Shown: positions 1 through 8,035, numbered from the stretch's first letter. The stretch is DNA of 41,691 bases from Planctomycetia bacterium (GCA_005799495.1 SYGP01000042.1:1-41691); one strand, 5' to 3'. A program made the numbers and translations. Notes: generated by a model from the letters alone, not told the origin.

Positions 1-86
1 AGGAAGGCAAGAAGCGCATGAAGCAGATCGGCTCGGTGTCGATCCCGCAGGAGGCGTTCCTGGCCGTGCTCGAGCAGGGCGAGTGA
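1..86 (+). CDS. lepA: Elongation factor 4 (LepA), C-terminal end only
   Basis: Only the last 27 codons are in the window, read in the frame that ends at TGA 84-86. The peptide contains GKKRMKQIGSVSIPQEAFLA, which closely matches the conserved C-terminal tail of the ribosomal back-translocase EF4/LepA (RMKQ-G-V--PQEAFLA). LepA is a GTPase that acts on stalled or mistranslocated 70S ribosomes. This tail belongs to the unique LepA C-terminal domain that contacts tRNA. The GTPase domains lie upstream, outside the window. The identification rests on the short tail alone, but the motif is distinctive. Confidence 0.82.
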   Translation, partial: EGKKRMKQIGSVSIPQEAFLAVLEQGE

Positions 87-150
87 ACGCCTCGCCGCTG
101 CGTGCGCGGCCAAGTACCGCCGCGCCGCGGTTTGCATAGCCTTGAGGGTC

Positions 151-876
151 ATGCGAACAACAGTTGCCATCGTCGCCGCGTCGGTGCTCTCGAGTGCCCT
201 GACGGCGTTCCTTCTCAAGGTGGATCAGCCCGCGGGGGCGATTTCGGCGTCGGCCATGGGCGACCTCGGTCCTGCCGATGCACTTGTGCTGAGCGGAAAG
301 GACGGCACGCTCACCGTGAGCAATCGCAGCGGGCGTGTGAGCTGGGCAGAGGACGCGACCGCGCGGAGCCATTCGGTTGGCACGCTGCATGTCGGTCGGA
401 TCATGTCGGCGCTGTTGCAATCCGATGCATTCACGAGGGAGCGCGAGCAGATCGCCGAGGCGAACGAGGCAAGGGGCAAGGAGTTCGAGGCGCGTTACCG
501 ATCGCTCGTCGAGAAGGCGCGATCCATGGACAAGGATTCGCCCGACATGCCAGCCGCGCGCGAGGAGTTCGAGGCGTTCCAAGCGGAGTTCTCCGCCTGG
601 AACGAAGCCACGCAGGCGGAGGCGGAGGCACTGCAGTCGCGCCAGTACCAGGATGCGTATTCGCGGCTGCGCGATGCGGTGGATGTCGTCGCTGATCGAC
701 GCAAGATCGATCTCGTGCTCCGCTTCATTCCACCCGCGGACAAGATCCGCCCTGGCGACCAGGACGCGATCGTGCAGCAAATGATGAGCCGGACATTCGT
801 GCGCGTTCCAGAGTCGATCGACATCACGGATGACATCCTGCGCGAGATGAACCTGACCGCGCCCAAGGAGGAGTGA
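151..876 (+). CDS. OmpH/Skp-like membrane-anchored protein, copy 1
   Basis: About 241 residues. A hydrophobic N-terminal segment (residues 3-19) acts as signal peptide or anchor. A short module containing LGPADALVLSGKD (about 38-50) follows, then a Skp-type core beginning near VGTLHVGRIM with a long charged helical stretch (about 95-185) expected to form a coiled coil, and a conserved tail around RRKIDLVLRFIP. Skp/OmpH proteins are periplasmic holdase chaperones for outer-membrane proteins. The helix pattern supports that family, while the anchor and the N-terminal module are additions. ATG 151 is preferred over TTG 142, which would add only three residues. The gene is followed without a gap by a paralogue, indicating tandem duplication and co-translation. 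Confidence 0.62.
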   Translation: MRTTVAIVAASVLSSALTAFLLKVDQPAGAISASAMGDLGPADALVLSGKDGTLTVSNRSGRVSWAEDATARSHSVGTLHVGRIMSALLQSDAFTREREQIAEANEARGKEFEARYRSLVEKARSMDKDSPDMPAAREEFEAFQAEFSAWNEATQAEAEALQSRQYQDAYSRLRDAVDVVADRRKIDLVLRFIPPADKIRPGDQDAIVQQMMSRTFVRVPESIDITDDILREMNLTAPKEE

Positions 877-1601
877 TGCGTCCAGTGATTGCACGTTCTT
901 TCGGTGCGTTGCTCGCGGGCGCGGCGGGTGCGCTCGTGGCCTGGATCATCGGCGGCACGAGCGTCGATGCCACGCGTCTGCTGCCAGCAGATCTCGGACC
1001 GGCGGACGCGCTCGTGTTGAGCGGCAAGGATGCGCCGCTGGTCGTTCGCAACAGTGAGGGTCGCATCGGATGGTCGGAGGATCCCACGGCGCGCGCATGG
1101 AGCGTCGGGTGCGTTCAACTCGATCCAGTCATCAAGGCGATTCTGGCGACGGACCGCTACACGGAAGAGCGAAAGACATTCGAGCAGGAGGCGCAGTCGC
1201 AAGGGGAGACATTCGAACAGCGCGACAAGGCGCTGCGGGCGAAGTACCCGGATATCAAGACGGACGACCCGAATTTCAATCAGGCGCGCGATGAGTTCGT
1301 GGCGCTGCAGCAGGAGTTCGAGAAATGGCGGCTCGCGCTGCAGCAGATTCAGTCGAAGCACATGGCGGAGCAGATCGAGAAGGCGTACCGCGAGATGCTT
1401 TCGGCGCTCGAGGTGGTTGCCGATCGACGACGCATCGATCTCGTCTTTCGGTTCATCCCCGCCGATCGTCCTTTCGAGGCGGGCGATGTCGGCGCGGTCA
1501 TGGTCGCCGTGCAAGCGCGTCCGTTCCTGCGACATCCGCAGGGGATGGACCTGACGGACGACATCTTCAAGGAACTCGGCTTGCAGCGCCCCGACCGCTG
1601 A
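876..1601 (+). CDS. OmpH/Skp-like membrane-anchored protein, copy 2
   Basis: About 241 residues and clearly paralogous to the gene before it. It shares the hydrophobic N-terminus (GALLAGAAGALVAWIIGG), the module LGPADALVLSGKD, the phrase W(A/S)ED-TAR--SVG, a long Q/E/K-rich helix, and the C-terminal block VVADRR-IDLV-RFIP. The ATG overlaps the upstream stop as TGATG, and an AAGGAGG ribosome site lies at 866-872, so translation is probably coupled. A role as an envelope chaperone is inferred from Skp similarity. Two similar subunits side by side would fit a hetero-oligomer, since Skp itself is a trimer, but this is speculation. The next gene converges 6 bp downstream. Confidence 0.62.
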   Translation: MRPVIARSFGALLAGAAGALVAWIIGGTSVDATRLLPADLGPADALVLSGKDAPLVVRNSEGRIGWSEDPTARAWSVGCVQLDPVIKAILATDRYTEERKTFEQEAQSQGETFEQRDKALRAKYPDIKTDDPNFNQARDEFVALQQEFEKWRLALQQIQSKHMAEQIEKAYREMLSALEVVADRRRIDLVFRFIPADRPFEAGDVGAVMVAVQARPFLRHPQGMDLTDDIFKELGLQRPDR

Positions 1602-1607
1602 CGCAGC

Positions 1608-2360
1608 TCACTTCACGGCAGGTTTGCCGTTCATCGGCAGTCGGCGCAGCTCGCCGATCGGAGTGGTCAGCGCCACGGTCTCGGTCGACTTGCTTCCATC
1701 AGCGTTTGGCGCGCTCGGGCGCTGCACGGGAAGGCATCGCAGCGGCGCGTCGCGCTCTTCGCCGCGGAAGAGTTGGATCACCTTGCCGTCGAATGTCCAT
1801 CGACCGCTCACCACCGAGGGCTGGGCCGAGGAGTTCGGCGGGGGCGCAGCCGTGAGCGAATAGGAACCATCCGCGCGAAGATCGAGCGTGCCGCCGGGGC
1901 CGTTCCAACGACCGACATGCGCATCCTCGGGTGCGAGCGGCGGCGTCGTGGACTGCGCGAGACCCGCTGCATCGCCCACATCGAGAAGCAGAACGCCCTC
2001 CGTGCGCCGCAGGGCGCAGCGGGTGCGGGGGGGCGCGTTCCCCGGCGTCTTGGGGTCGAAGTACGGTTCGATCCAGAATGTGCGGTAGTTCTGGCGGTGC
2101 CAACGGCCGCGCTTCGTGGGCTCGCGGTAGCGGTTGGGTTGATCCCACATCAGGAACGAGCCGTCGCCCCGAACCGAAAGCAGCACCGAGCCATTCGACC
2201 ACCATCCCGACACATCGATCTGCTCGGTGGGATCGATGTCCAGTTTCGCACCTTTGGGGATGATCGGCGGCGCAGACTGCTGTGCGAATGCCGAGCCAAC
2301 GAAGGGCGCGAAGAGCACCGACACAAGCAAGGAAGCAACGGCAGGAAGTGATCGTCTCAT
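1608..2360 (-). CDS. Secreted beta-rich protein of unknown function
   Basis: About 250 residues, starting at ATG 2360, which overlaps the rimO stop as ATGA. The N-terminus is a typical signal peptide (MRRSLPAVASLLVSVLF, with a likely cleavage after AFAQ), so the protein is exported. The mature part shows two related beta modules: one around DVSGWWSNGSVLLSVRGDGS with a later GRWH, and one around VGRWNGPGGTLDLRADGSY with a later SGRWTFDGK. This G-W...DGS...GRW rhythm resembles small lipocalin-like or META-like barrels but no family is recognised. It is the last gene of the leftward nadD-rimO operon. Upstream in-frame starts (to 2450) would bury the signal peptide and are rejected. Confidence 0.6.
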   Translation of the reverse strand: MRRSLPAVASLLVSVLFAPFVGSAFAQQSAPPIIPKGAKLDIDPTEQIDVSGWWSNGSVLLSVRGDGSFLMWDQPNRYREPTKRGRWHRQNYRTFWIEPYFDPKTPGNAPPRTRCALRRTEGVLLLDVGDAAGLAQSTTPPLAPEDAHVGRWNGPGGTLDLRADGSYSLTAAPPPNSSAQPSVVSGRWTFDGKVIQLFRGEERDAPLRCLPVQRPSAPNADGSKSTETVALTTPIGELRRLPMNGKPAVK

Positions 2361-3925
2361 GATCGAAGCACGGGAAGCGGAATCGACGGGTCGAGATCGC
2401 TCGTGGGTTGCGCAATCAGATCGTAACCGTCGGCATCCACAACCGTGCACCGAACCAGTTCGCCAGGCGTCAAAGGTGAACGGCTCGCCACATGCGTCAC
2501 GCTGTCGATCTGCGGCGCTTGGTGGTAAGCGCGCCCGACATGCAGATGCAGTTTGCCGCGCGTGACGCCCGTGGTCGCGCGACCCTGTGCGCGCGCGGTC
2601 GAAGCCGAATCAATCAGCACATCGAACTCCGACCGCTGATCCGCCACGAAGCGCGCGTTCTCGAACGCGATCGACTGCTGCAGCTGCATGATCTCCGCCT
2701 CGCGGCGCGTCGCAACTTCTGCATCCACGCGGAGCGACGGGTCTGCGTGCATCGTGCCCGAAGGCGTTCCATCCTCGGGCGAGTAGCGGAACACACCGAG
2801 CGCATCGAACTGCGCTCGCTCGATGAACGCGCAGAGGCGTTCATGATCCTCCTCGGTTTCGCCGGGATGGCCCGTGATGAAAGTCGTGCGGATCGCCATG
2901 CCGGGAATCCGCTCGCGCAGTTCTTCGACGACGCGTTCCTGCTGAGCCGCAGTCACATGGCGACGCATCCTCTCCAGCATGCGGTCCGTCGCGTGCTGCA
3001 GCGGCATGTCGATGTACTTCACCACGCCAGAGAGCCGCGCAATCGCACGCATCATTTCGCTCGTGAAGTTCGACGGATACGCGTACATCAGGCGCAGCCA
3101 TCCGCTGCCGTGCTCCTGCACCACGCCATCGAGTCGCTCGAGCAGCCCGACCAGCCCCGACGCATCGCCGATGTCCATCCCCCAACTTGTCGTGTCCTGC
3201 CCGATCAGGTTCAACTCGAACGCGCCATCGCGCATCAGCCCGCGCGCCTCTGCCGCCACGGCGTCGGCGGACTTCGAGCGCATCTTGCCGCGGATCGACG
3301 GGATGGTGCAGAACGAGCAGCGCTGATTGCATCCCTCGCTCACGCGCAGGTACGCCCAGTGGCGCGGCGTCAGGCGGAAGCGACCTTCGTCACCCTCGAA
3401 GTAGCCGATGCCCAGTCCATCCTTGCCATGCACCGTCAGTCCGACCGTTTCGCGCCCGCGCTCCGCAGCGGCGAGCAGCGCATTCGAAGAGATCCAGTAC
3501 CCAGGTCGTTCCGTTGCATCACCCAGCCCCTCGCGCTCGGCACGCTCGCCGCGCACGGCATCCACCACATGATCGCGGTCGAAGACGCCAATGAGCGCAT
3601 CGATGCCGGGCGCCCACTCCAACATCTTCGCACGGTGGCGCTGCACCAGACAGCCCGCCACGACCACACGCTTCAGTTCGCCGCGCTTCTTGCGCTCGAT
3701 CGCTTCGCGGATCACCCCGAGCGATTCATCCTTGCTCGCCTCAAGAAAACCGCATGTGTTCACCACCAGCGCATCGGGCTTCTGATCCTCGTTCACGAGT
3801 CGAAGCCCATCCGCGGCGAGCAGCCCGAGCATCTTCTCGCTGTCGACCAGATTCTTGGGGCAGCCGAGGCTCACGAACGCCACGCGTTCAACGGCATCAC
3901 TCGTGTGTTTCTTGGCGGCGGGCAT
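2357..3925 (-). CDS. rimO: Ribosomal protein S12 methylthiotransferase RimO
   Basis: RimO adds a methylthio group to a conserved aspartate of ribosomal protein S12, using two iron-sulfur clusters and SAM. About 522 residues. The UPF0004 domain is seen at VAFVSLGCPKNLVDSEKML with further cysteines in NTCGFLEAS and VVAGCLVQRH. The radical-SAM motif CNQRCSFC gives Cys199, Cys203 and Cys206. A C-terminal TRAM-like segment follows. The protein is longer than usual (430-470 residues) because of an insert of roughly 50 residues between the UPF0004 and radical-SAM domains (around ERPGYWISSNALLAAAERG). SLGCPKNLVDSE favours RimO over MiaB. The start at ATG 3925 overlaps the upstream NadD fusion by 29 bp and the stop overlaps the next gene by 4 bp, indicating a tight operon. 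Confidence 0.93.
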   Translation of the reverse strand: MPAAKKHTSDAVERVAFVSLGCPKNLVDSEKMLGLLAADGLRLVNEDQKPDALVVNTCGFLEASKDESLGVIREAIERKKRGELKRVVVAGCLVQRHRAKMLEWAPGIDALIGVFDRDHVVDAVRGERAEREGLGDATERPGYWISSNALLAAAERGRETVGLTVHGKDGLGIGYFEGDEGRFRLTPRHWAYLRVSEGCNQRCSFCTIPSIRGKMRSKSADAVAAEARGLMRDGAFELNLIGQDTTSWGMDIGDASGLVGLLERLDGVVQEHGSGWLRLMYAYPSNFTSEMMRAIARLSGVVKYIDMPLQHATDRMLERMRRHVTAAQQERVVEELRERIPGMAIRTTFITGHPGETEEDHERLCAFIERAQFDALGVFRYSPEDGTPSGTMHADPSLRVDAEVATRREAEIMQLQQSIAFENARFVADQRSEFDVLIDSASTARAQGRATTGVTRGKLHLHVGRAYHQAPQIDSVTHVASRSPLTPGELVRCTVVDADGYDLIAQPTSDLDPSIPLPVLRS

Positions 3926-5318
3926 GCGGAGACATCGTAGGCGCGGGCGGCGATTCCGCCCCTTGGTACAGCCGCCGCTCGCGAATGAAACGCGCCACCG
4001 CAGGGTCGAGCAGATCACTCGTCGCAGCCAGCGCCCGAGTGGCATCGCCGCGCCACTGCGCGCGAACCTCGGTCGCCGCCAGCGGGATCGCAGGCATCGG
4101 CAGCACGGCGCGCGCCCAGGCATCGCCATCGCAACCAAGGGCGGCGAACTTCTCCCGCAGCGCATTCGCCAGTGAACGCGCATCCCACGGCGGACGCGGT
4201 ACCACTGCCACGCGCGCAAGCTCATCCGAGATGCGCCGCCACGAATGCCAGCGGTCGAACTGCATCGCCTGATCGGCACCGATCAGCAGCACAAGATCGG
4301 CGCGCGTCAGCCGATCCCGTGCAGCCACGAAGGCGAGCGTTTCCACCGTGAAGGACTCGCCTTCACGCTGCGTCTCGAACGCGTCCACCTCGGCGCCCGG
4401 GACCTGCGAAAATGCAAGCCGCACCATCGCCAGTCGCTGCTCGCGCGTCGCGCCGCCATCGTCGCCTGCTGCGCGCAGCGGCGCGCGTCCCGCAGGCACC
4501 ACGACAATCCGCGCACATCCGAGCACCCGAGCCGCATCCACTGCCATCCGCACATGCATGCGGTGCGGCGGATCGAAGGTGCCGCCGAAGAGCAGCGTCC
4601 GTCGCGTGGTGGCCGCAACCGCAAGATGCGCCGCCGCGCCTCCGACGCGCGCAAGCACCCGACTGCACAGCGCGCCCGCGCGCGCGAGCATCACGGCACG
4701 CAGCGGTGATGCCAGAAGCGCGCGCATCAATGCGCTGCCCACAAGCGATCCATCCACGCCGACCAATGCCGTCATCCAGGCAGGCAACTCATCCGCCACG
4801 CCATCACTCACACCGCGCACGATGCCGAACCGCCATCCCAAGGCACTCGCCATTTCGCAGAACCCACCCGACTCCACATCCACGAGATCACATCCCGTGC
4901 GCGCGTGGAGCGCTTCCTTCTGCGCACGACTTCCCACCACACGCTCGACCGATGCCACGCATGCGGATGCGGCGCTCGGCACACCTGCCGCGCCGACCGT
5001 GGGATGGAACACGCGGCCATCGCTCGACACAACCTTCGAAGCGCACCACACCGATCCGCGCACAAACGGCGGACGCAGTCCACCCGCCAAACCAGCGAGC
5101 AAGACGATCGCGCCGCGTGCAGGCAAGACGCCACCACGCGCACGCTCCTGCGCTGCCCATCGGGTCACTGCGTGCGCACCCACGCCAATGCACCGCACCT
5201 CTGCAGCGCAGCCGGCCTCACCGAGCGCCGCGCGCACGCGTGCAGCTTCGAACGCCGTGGGGCAGAGCACCGTCACCACATCCGCCCGAGCCATTGCCTG
5301 ATCCATCATGCCCATCAT
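3897..5318 (-). CDS. nadD: Nucleoside phosphorylase-like / NadD fusion protein
   Basis: About 473 residues in two domains. Residues ~10-235 look like the PNP/UDP phosphorylase (MTA/SAH nucleosidase, HpnG-like) fold: LLAGLAGGL for the phosphate/glycine loop, then DLVDVESGGFCEMA and VRGVSDG, matching the family's (D/V)-M/V-E-S and R-SD motifs. Residues ~238-455 are nicotinate-nucleotide adenylyltransferase: LLFGGTFDPPHRMH (the GGTFDPxH nucleotide-binding motif), then ESFTVETLAFV, LIGADQAMQFDRWHSWRRI, and a terminal LDPAVARFIRERRLY. NadD makes nicotinic acid adenine dinucleotide for NAD synthesis. The phosphorylase half may act on a nucleoside linked to NAD or SAM turnover, but its substrate is unknown. 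ATG 5318 follows a GAAGG-like site; ATG 5294 is an alternative. An earlier start at 5366 would run into the tRNA gene. Confidence 0.85.
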   Translation of the reverse strand: MMGMMDQAMARADVVTVLCPTAFEAARVRAALGEAGCAAEVRCIGVGAHAVTRWAAQERARGGVLPARGAIVLLAGLAGGLRPPFVRGSVWCASKVVSSDGRVFHPTVGAAGVPSAASACVASVERVVGSRAQKEALHARTGCDLVDVESGGFCEMASALGWRFGIVRGVSDGVADELPAWMTALVGVDGSLVGSALMRALLASPLRAVMLARAGALCSRVLARVGGAAAHLAVAATTRRTLLFGGTFDPPHRMHVRMAVDAARVLGCARIVVVPAGRAPLRAAGDDGGATREQRLAMVRLAFSQVPGAEVDAFETQREGESFTVETLAFVAARDRLTRADLVLLIGADQAMQFDRWHSWRRISDELARVAVVPRPPWDARSLANALREKFAALGCDGDAWARAVLPMPAIPLAATEVRAQWRGDATRALAATSDLLDPAVARFIRERRLYQGAESPPAPTMSPHARRQETHE

Positions 5319-5319
5319 C

Positions 5320-5347
5320 TTGCCTTCAATGTTCGCAACGCTATACT
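5320..5347 (+). promoter_or_regulatory. Sigma70-type promoter for the tRNA-Glu genes
   Basis: TTGCCT at 5320-5325 and TATACT at 5342-5347 are separated by 16 bp, and the first tRNA begins 11 bp after the -10 box. This is a good match to a housekeeping promoter in an otherwise GC-rich region. It abuts the start of the divergent NadD fusion gene at 5318, so the two transcription units share this short region. Confidence 0.55.
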
Positions 5348-5358
5348 CTTTGCCCGTT

Positions 5359-5432
5359 GGCCTCATCGTCTAGCCCGGCTAGGACACATCCCTCTCACGG
5401 ATGGAACAGGGGTTCAAATCCCCTTGGGGTCA
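5359..5432 (+). tRNA. tRNA-Glu (anticodon CTC)
   Basis: A 74-nt cloverleaf can be folded. The acceptor GGCCTCA pairs with TGGGGTC with two G-U pairs, and the discriminator is A5432. The D stem is GTC/GAC, the anticodon stem CATCC/GGATG encloses the loop CTCTCAC, and the T arm contains GGTTCAAATC. The anticodon CTC at 5394-5396 reads the glutamate codon GAG. The 3' CCA is not encoded. The gene is followed 96 bp later by a second tRNA-Glu. Confidence 0.95.
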
Positions 5433-5528
5433 TTCGATTCGGCAGCTCGCAACTGTCACAGGAACGCCTCGCACCGAACACCAACGGATTCAACTGAAGA
5501 GTGCGCAAGGTGCGGCGCATTCAGTCTC

Positions 5529-5603
5529 GGCCCCATCGTCTAGCCTGGTCCAGGACACCTCCCTTTCAAGGAGGACACATGGGTTCAAATCCCATTGGGG
5601 TCA
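5529..5603 (+). tRNA. tRNA-Glu (anticodon TTC)
   Basis: A 75-nt cloverleaf. The acceptor GGCCCCA pairs with TGGGGTC, and the anticodon stem CCTCC/GGAGG encloses the loop CTTTCAA. The anticodon TTC at 5565-5567 reads GAA and GAG. The T arm ATGGG/CCCAT encloses TTCAAAT. The discriminator is A5603 and CCA is not encoded. It differs from its neighbour mainly in the anticodon arm, D loop and T stem. It is the last core gene before the accessory methyltransferase insert, consistent with tRNA genes bordering insertions, although no tRNA 3'-end duplication is seen on the far side. Confidence 0.95.
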
Positions 5604-5657
5604 TTCGCGCGCGGGTTCACCGCGCACCCGCAGCGCGCGTTGACCGCGCGCGCCCTC

Positions 5658-5752
5658 GGCATGCACCCTGCTGGGGCTCAGACAGTTTCGCCCGCTCCAC
5701 GGACCTGCGGTCCGCGTTCGCGGGCTCGAGAACTCGCCCAGCAGGGGATGCC
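5658..5752 (+). repeat. Palindromic repeat element, left copy
   Basis: A ~95-bp element bounded by inverted arms (GGCATGCACCCTGCTGGG at the left, CCCAGCAGGGGATGCC at the right) that can fold into a long hairpin. Its interior (5670-5692, then 5694-5701 after one mismatch) recurs almost unchanged on the opposite strand at 8145-8175, so the two copies are inverted with respect to each other. The stretch 5604-5853 has no gene. It holds this element, the 29-bp direct repeat next to it, and a GC-alternating run at 5608-5655. Confidence 0.8.
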
Positions 5753-5757
5753 TCGGG

Positions 5758-5786
5758 CGCGCGCGGGCGAGCGCACAACACCGAGC
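5758..5786 (+). repeat. 29-bp direct repeat, left copy
   Basis: The 29-bp sequence running from CGCGCGCGGGCGAGCG to ACACCGAGC is identical to 8036-8064 in the same orientation. Together the two copies bracket the methyltransferase gene and its convergent partner. They lie just inside the two inverted palindromic elements, so the bracket is symmetrical in position. Confidence 0.85.
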
Positions 5787-5853
5787 TGAATCGGCCAGTT
5801 GGAGGCTGGGCAAGAAGTGTTGTTTCGATGAATTAGTCCGTTACCCTTGGGAC

Positions 5854-7260
5854 ATGAAAACGACCGCGGCATCGTTTCGGTTTGTGGACCTGTTTGCCGG
5901 AATCGGAGGTTTTCATCACGCGTTGGCGCGTCTTGGTGGTCGATGCGTGATGGCCTGTGAGATTGACCGCGAGTGTCGGGCGGTTTACTCCCACTCGTTT
6001 CGTGGCAACGGGCACTACGATTTCGTGGAGAACATTCGAAGTCTGACCCGAAAGGCAATCGATGACGAGTCCTCAGAACTTTCGATTGATGAGATCAGGA
6101 ACAAGGTGCCGGACCATGATGTGCTCTGTGGCGGTTTTCCATGCCAGCCGTTCTCCAAGTCTGGTGCTCAACGTGGTACTCACGACCGAACTCGTGGCAC
6201 GCTGTTTCACGACATTTTGCACATTTTGCGCGCGAAGACACCACGGTTTGTCATCTTGGAGAATGTCCGGAACCTAGCCGGTCCGCGCCACCGCGACACA
6301 TGGCAGACAATCATCGACTCGCTTCGCGAGATTGGATATAGGGTTGCTTCGGAGCCCGTGATCATGAGTCCGCACTTGATACCTCCAGAACAGGGCGGAA
6401 CACCGCAAGTGCGCGATCGGGTGTTCATTCTTGGGGAGTTTGTTGGATTGGGAATGGTTCGTGGATTGCTCTCACCACCGCTCCTTCATCGCACATGCTT
6501 TCCCGATTGGGATCCTGACCAATGGCGGATCAGCACACTGTTGGATCAGGAGCGATCCATCCCAGGCATCAGCCAGTACCGAGTAAGGCCTGAGGAGAGA
6601 GTTTGGCTAGACGCTTGGGACGAGTTTGTCCGCGAGATCCCGTGCGATGCTCTGCCAGGATTCCCGATTTGGGTGTCCGCATTCTGTACCACTCCCAACC
6701 TGCGCGAAGGCATGCCCGACTGGGAGCGAGACTTCGTAGTAAAGAACTCGCACTTCTATTCTTCCAATCAAGCATTTATCGATCAATGGCTCCGCCGTAC
6801 CAGGGGCAGCAAGGGAGAAACGGTGAGGGACTTTCCACCGTCTCGCCAGATGTTCGAGTGGCAGGCGCGCAAGGTTCACCCAACTCGACACGGTCGGACG
6901 ATTCAGGATTTAGTCATTCAGATGCGACCAAGCGGAATTCGCGTAAAGCCACCTACCTATCTTCCCGCCTTGGTCGCAATCAGTCAGACGTCCATCGTGG
7001 GACCGAAAGTTGCAGATCTTGCCGAATACCGCAGGCTTACGCCACTTGAGGCAGCCCGGCTGCAGGGGATCTCTGGTGATGTGTTTCTGGCGGCTGGAGT
7101 TTCTGACCGCGCTGCCTACAAACAACTTGGCAATGCGGTGAATGTGGGGGTGGTAGCACTTGCTGCAAAGACACTCATGAACTCGGCCCGCTCACATGAC
7201 ATTGAGGACCATCCGGATCTGTCTGTCACCTTGTTTGGTGCGCTCTCGTCCGCGTCTTAA
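5854..7260 (+). CDS. DNA (cytosine-5-)-methyltransferase
   Basis: A 468-residue C5 cytosine DNA methyltransferase, which transfers methyl from SAM to C5 of cytosine in a short recognition site. Conserved motifs appear in order: I, FVDLFAGIGGF (10-20), for SAM binding; IV, GGFPCQPFS (93-101), with nucleophile Cys97; VI, ENV (136-138); VIII, QVRDRVFIL (185-193); a variable target-recognition region (about 200-390); then LTPLEAARLQG and the motif X region AYKQLGNAVNVGVVALAAKTL near the C-terminus. All catalytic residues are present. Base composition is visibly less GC-rich than the flanks and codon use is less biased, pointing to transfer. It ends tail to tail with the next gene, overlapping by four bases. 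Probably the modification half of a type II system; a solitary methylase is the alternative. Confidence 0.95.
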   Translation: MKTTAASFRFVDLFAGIGGFHHALARLGGRCVMACEIDRECRAVYSHSFRGNGHYDFVENIRSLTRKAIDDESSELSIDEIRNKVPDHDVLCGGFPCQPFSKSGAQRGTHDRTRGTLFHDILHILRAKTPRFVILENVRNLAGPRHRDTWQTIIDSLREIGYRVASEPVIMSPHLIPPEQGGTPQVRDRVFILGEFVGLGMVRGLLSPPLLHRTCFPDWDPDQWRISTLLDQERSIPGISQYRVRPEERVWLDAWDEFVREIPCDALPGFPIWVSAFCTTPNLREGMPDWERDFVVKNSHFYSSNQAFIDQWLRRTRGSKGETVRDFPPSRQMFEWQARKVHPTRHGRTIQDLVIQMRPSGIRVKPPTYLPALVAISQTSIVGPKVADLAEYRRLTPLEAARLQGISGDVFLAAGVSDRAAYKQLGNAVNVGVVALAAKTLMNSARSHDIEDHPDLSVTLFGALSSAS

Positions 7261-7928
7261 CTTTGAACGGGTCTGATGGCATCTGGTCCAGCGTGCCAAA
7301 TGCTGACACAGCGTGATCGGCCCCTCTCGGGGTCGAAGGAAAAAGGGAGGTGGAGGCCGGCGTTGCGTGATTCGCGCAGGCAACGGCGAACATCCTCGGC
7401 TGCAAAGATGCTGTCGGACTTGTTGTTCGACTTTAGAGTTACGCCGATTAGGGCTGTTACTGGTATGACATAAACGCCTTGACCGATGCCGTCCCATGAC
7501 CGTGAGCGAGGACTAGGTTGGCGGGTGACAACCACAACAATGGAGGACTCGAACCGCGTTCGCTGGCGGCCTCCTTTGGGGTTCTTTGACCAAGCGAGGG
7601 CCAAATCTCCATTTCCCCGCCACCCAATTGTTTTGTGGGACAGGGGATAGGACTCCCAGTAGTAGTCGTAGTCATCAGTAGATGTGGTTCCCGGTGGTGG
7701 GGCTCGATGAAAAGCAGACGAACCCGCCTGAAGCATGTCGATCCAGATCTTTTCCTGTTCGATTCCTCCCGTGAGTCCCGCCCCTTTCGTGCCACTGTTT
7801 TGGCTCTGAAGTACTGCAACGAGATAAAGAAAGTGGCTTAAGTAATCCGTGCCGTCGATCCTTCGACAGTCGAGCACCCTCGCAATCTCGTCAAGCGCTC
7901 CGCGACAAGCATCGTCATGTCCTCCCAT
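7257..7928 (-). CDS. Unknown protein convergent with the methyltransferase; candidate restriction partner
   Basis: A 223-residue protein with no signal peptide or membrane segment. The N-terminal ~70 residues include CRGALDEIARVLDCRRIDGTD and read as helical. The middle has an aromatic/acidic run STDDYDYYWESYP, then NGDLALAW, a strand-like ESSIVVVVTR, then GVYVIPVTALIGVTLKSNN and a helical tail. No clear PD-(D/E)xK, HNH or GIY-YIG motif is visible. NGDLALAW...ESSIVVVV is the nearest to a nuclease core but lacks the expected lysine after the glutamate. Its link to restriction rests on position (4-bp stop overlap with the methylase, shared low-GC insert, shared repeat bracket). A TAG lies a few codons upstream in frame, so ATG 7928 is the first possible ATG. 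Confidence 0.5.
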   Translation of the reverse strand: MGGHDDACRGALDEIARVLDCRRIDGTDYLSHFLYLVAVLQSQNSGTKGAGLTGGIEQEKIWIDMLQAGSSAFHRAPPPGTTSTDDYDYYWESYPLSHKTIGWRGNGDLALAWSKNPKGGRQRTRFESSIVVVVTRQPSPRSRSWDGIGQGVYVIPVTALIGVTLKSNNKSDSIFAAEDVRRCLRESRNAGLHLPFSFDPERGRSRCVSIWHAGPDAIRPVQS

Positions 7929-8035
7929 TGCCCCGTGAGGCTACTCAACGCCAGACAAATGGATTGAAGTCGAGCCTTTCCTCACGGAACTGGTGATGAA
8001 TTCCTCATGCGACGGTGGAAGAATTGATCCCCGAC

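Noticed and set aside
2492-3940. 482-codon open frame on the plus strand opposite rimO
   Set aside because: It is antisense to a clear RimO with all motifs. The translation is rich in Arg, His and Ala with no domain, as expected from a high-GC third-position shadow.
4905-5543. Open frame across the first tRNA-Glu and into the second
   Set aside because: It crosses one folded tRNA, enters the other and is antisense to the NadD fusion.
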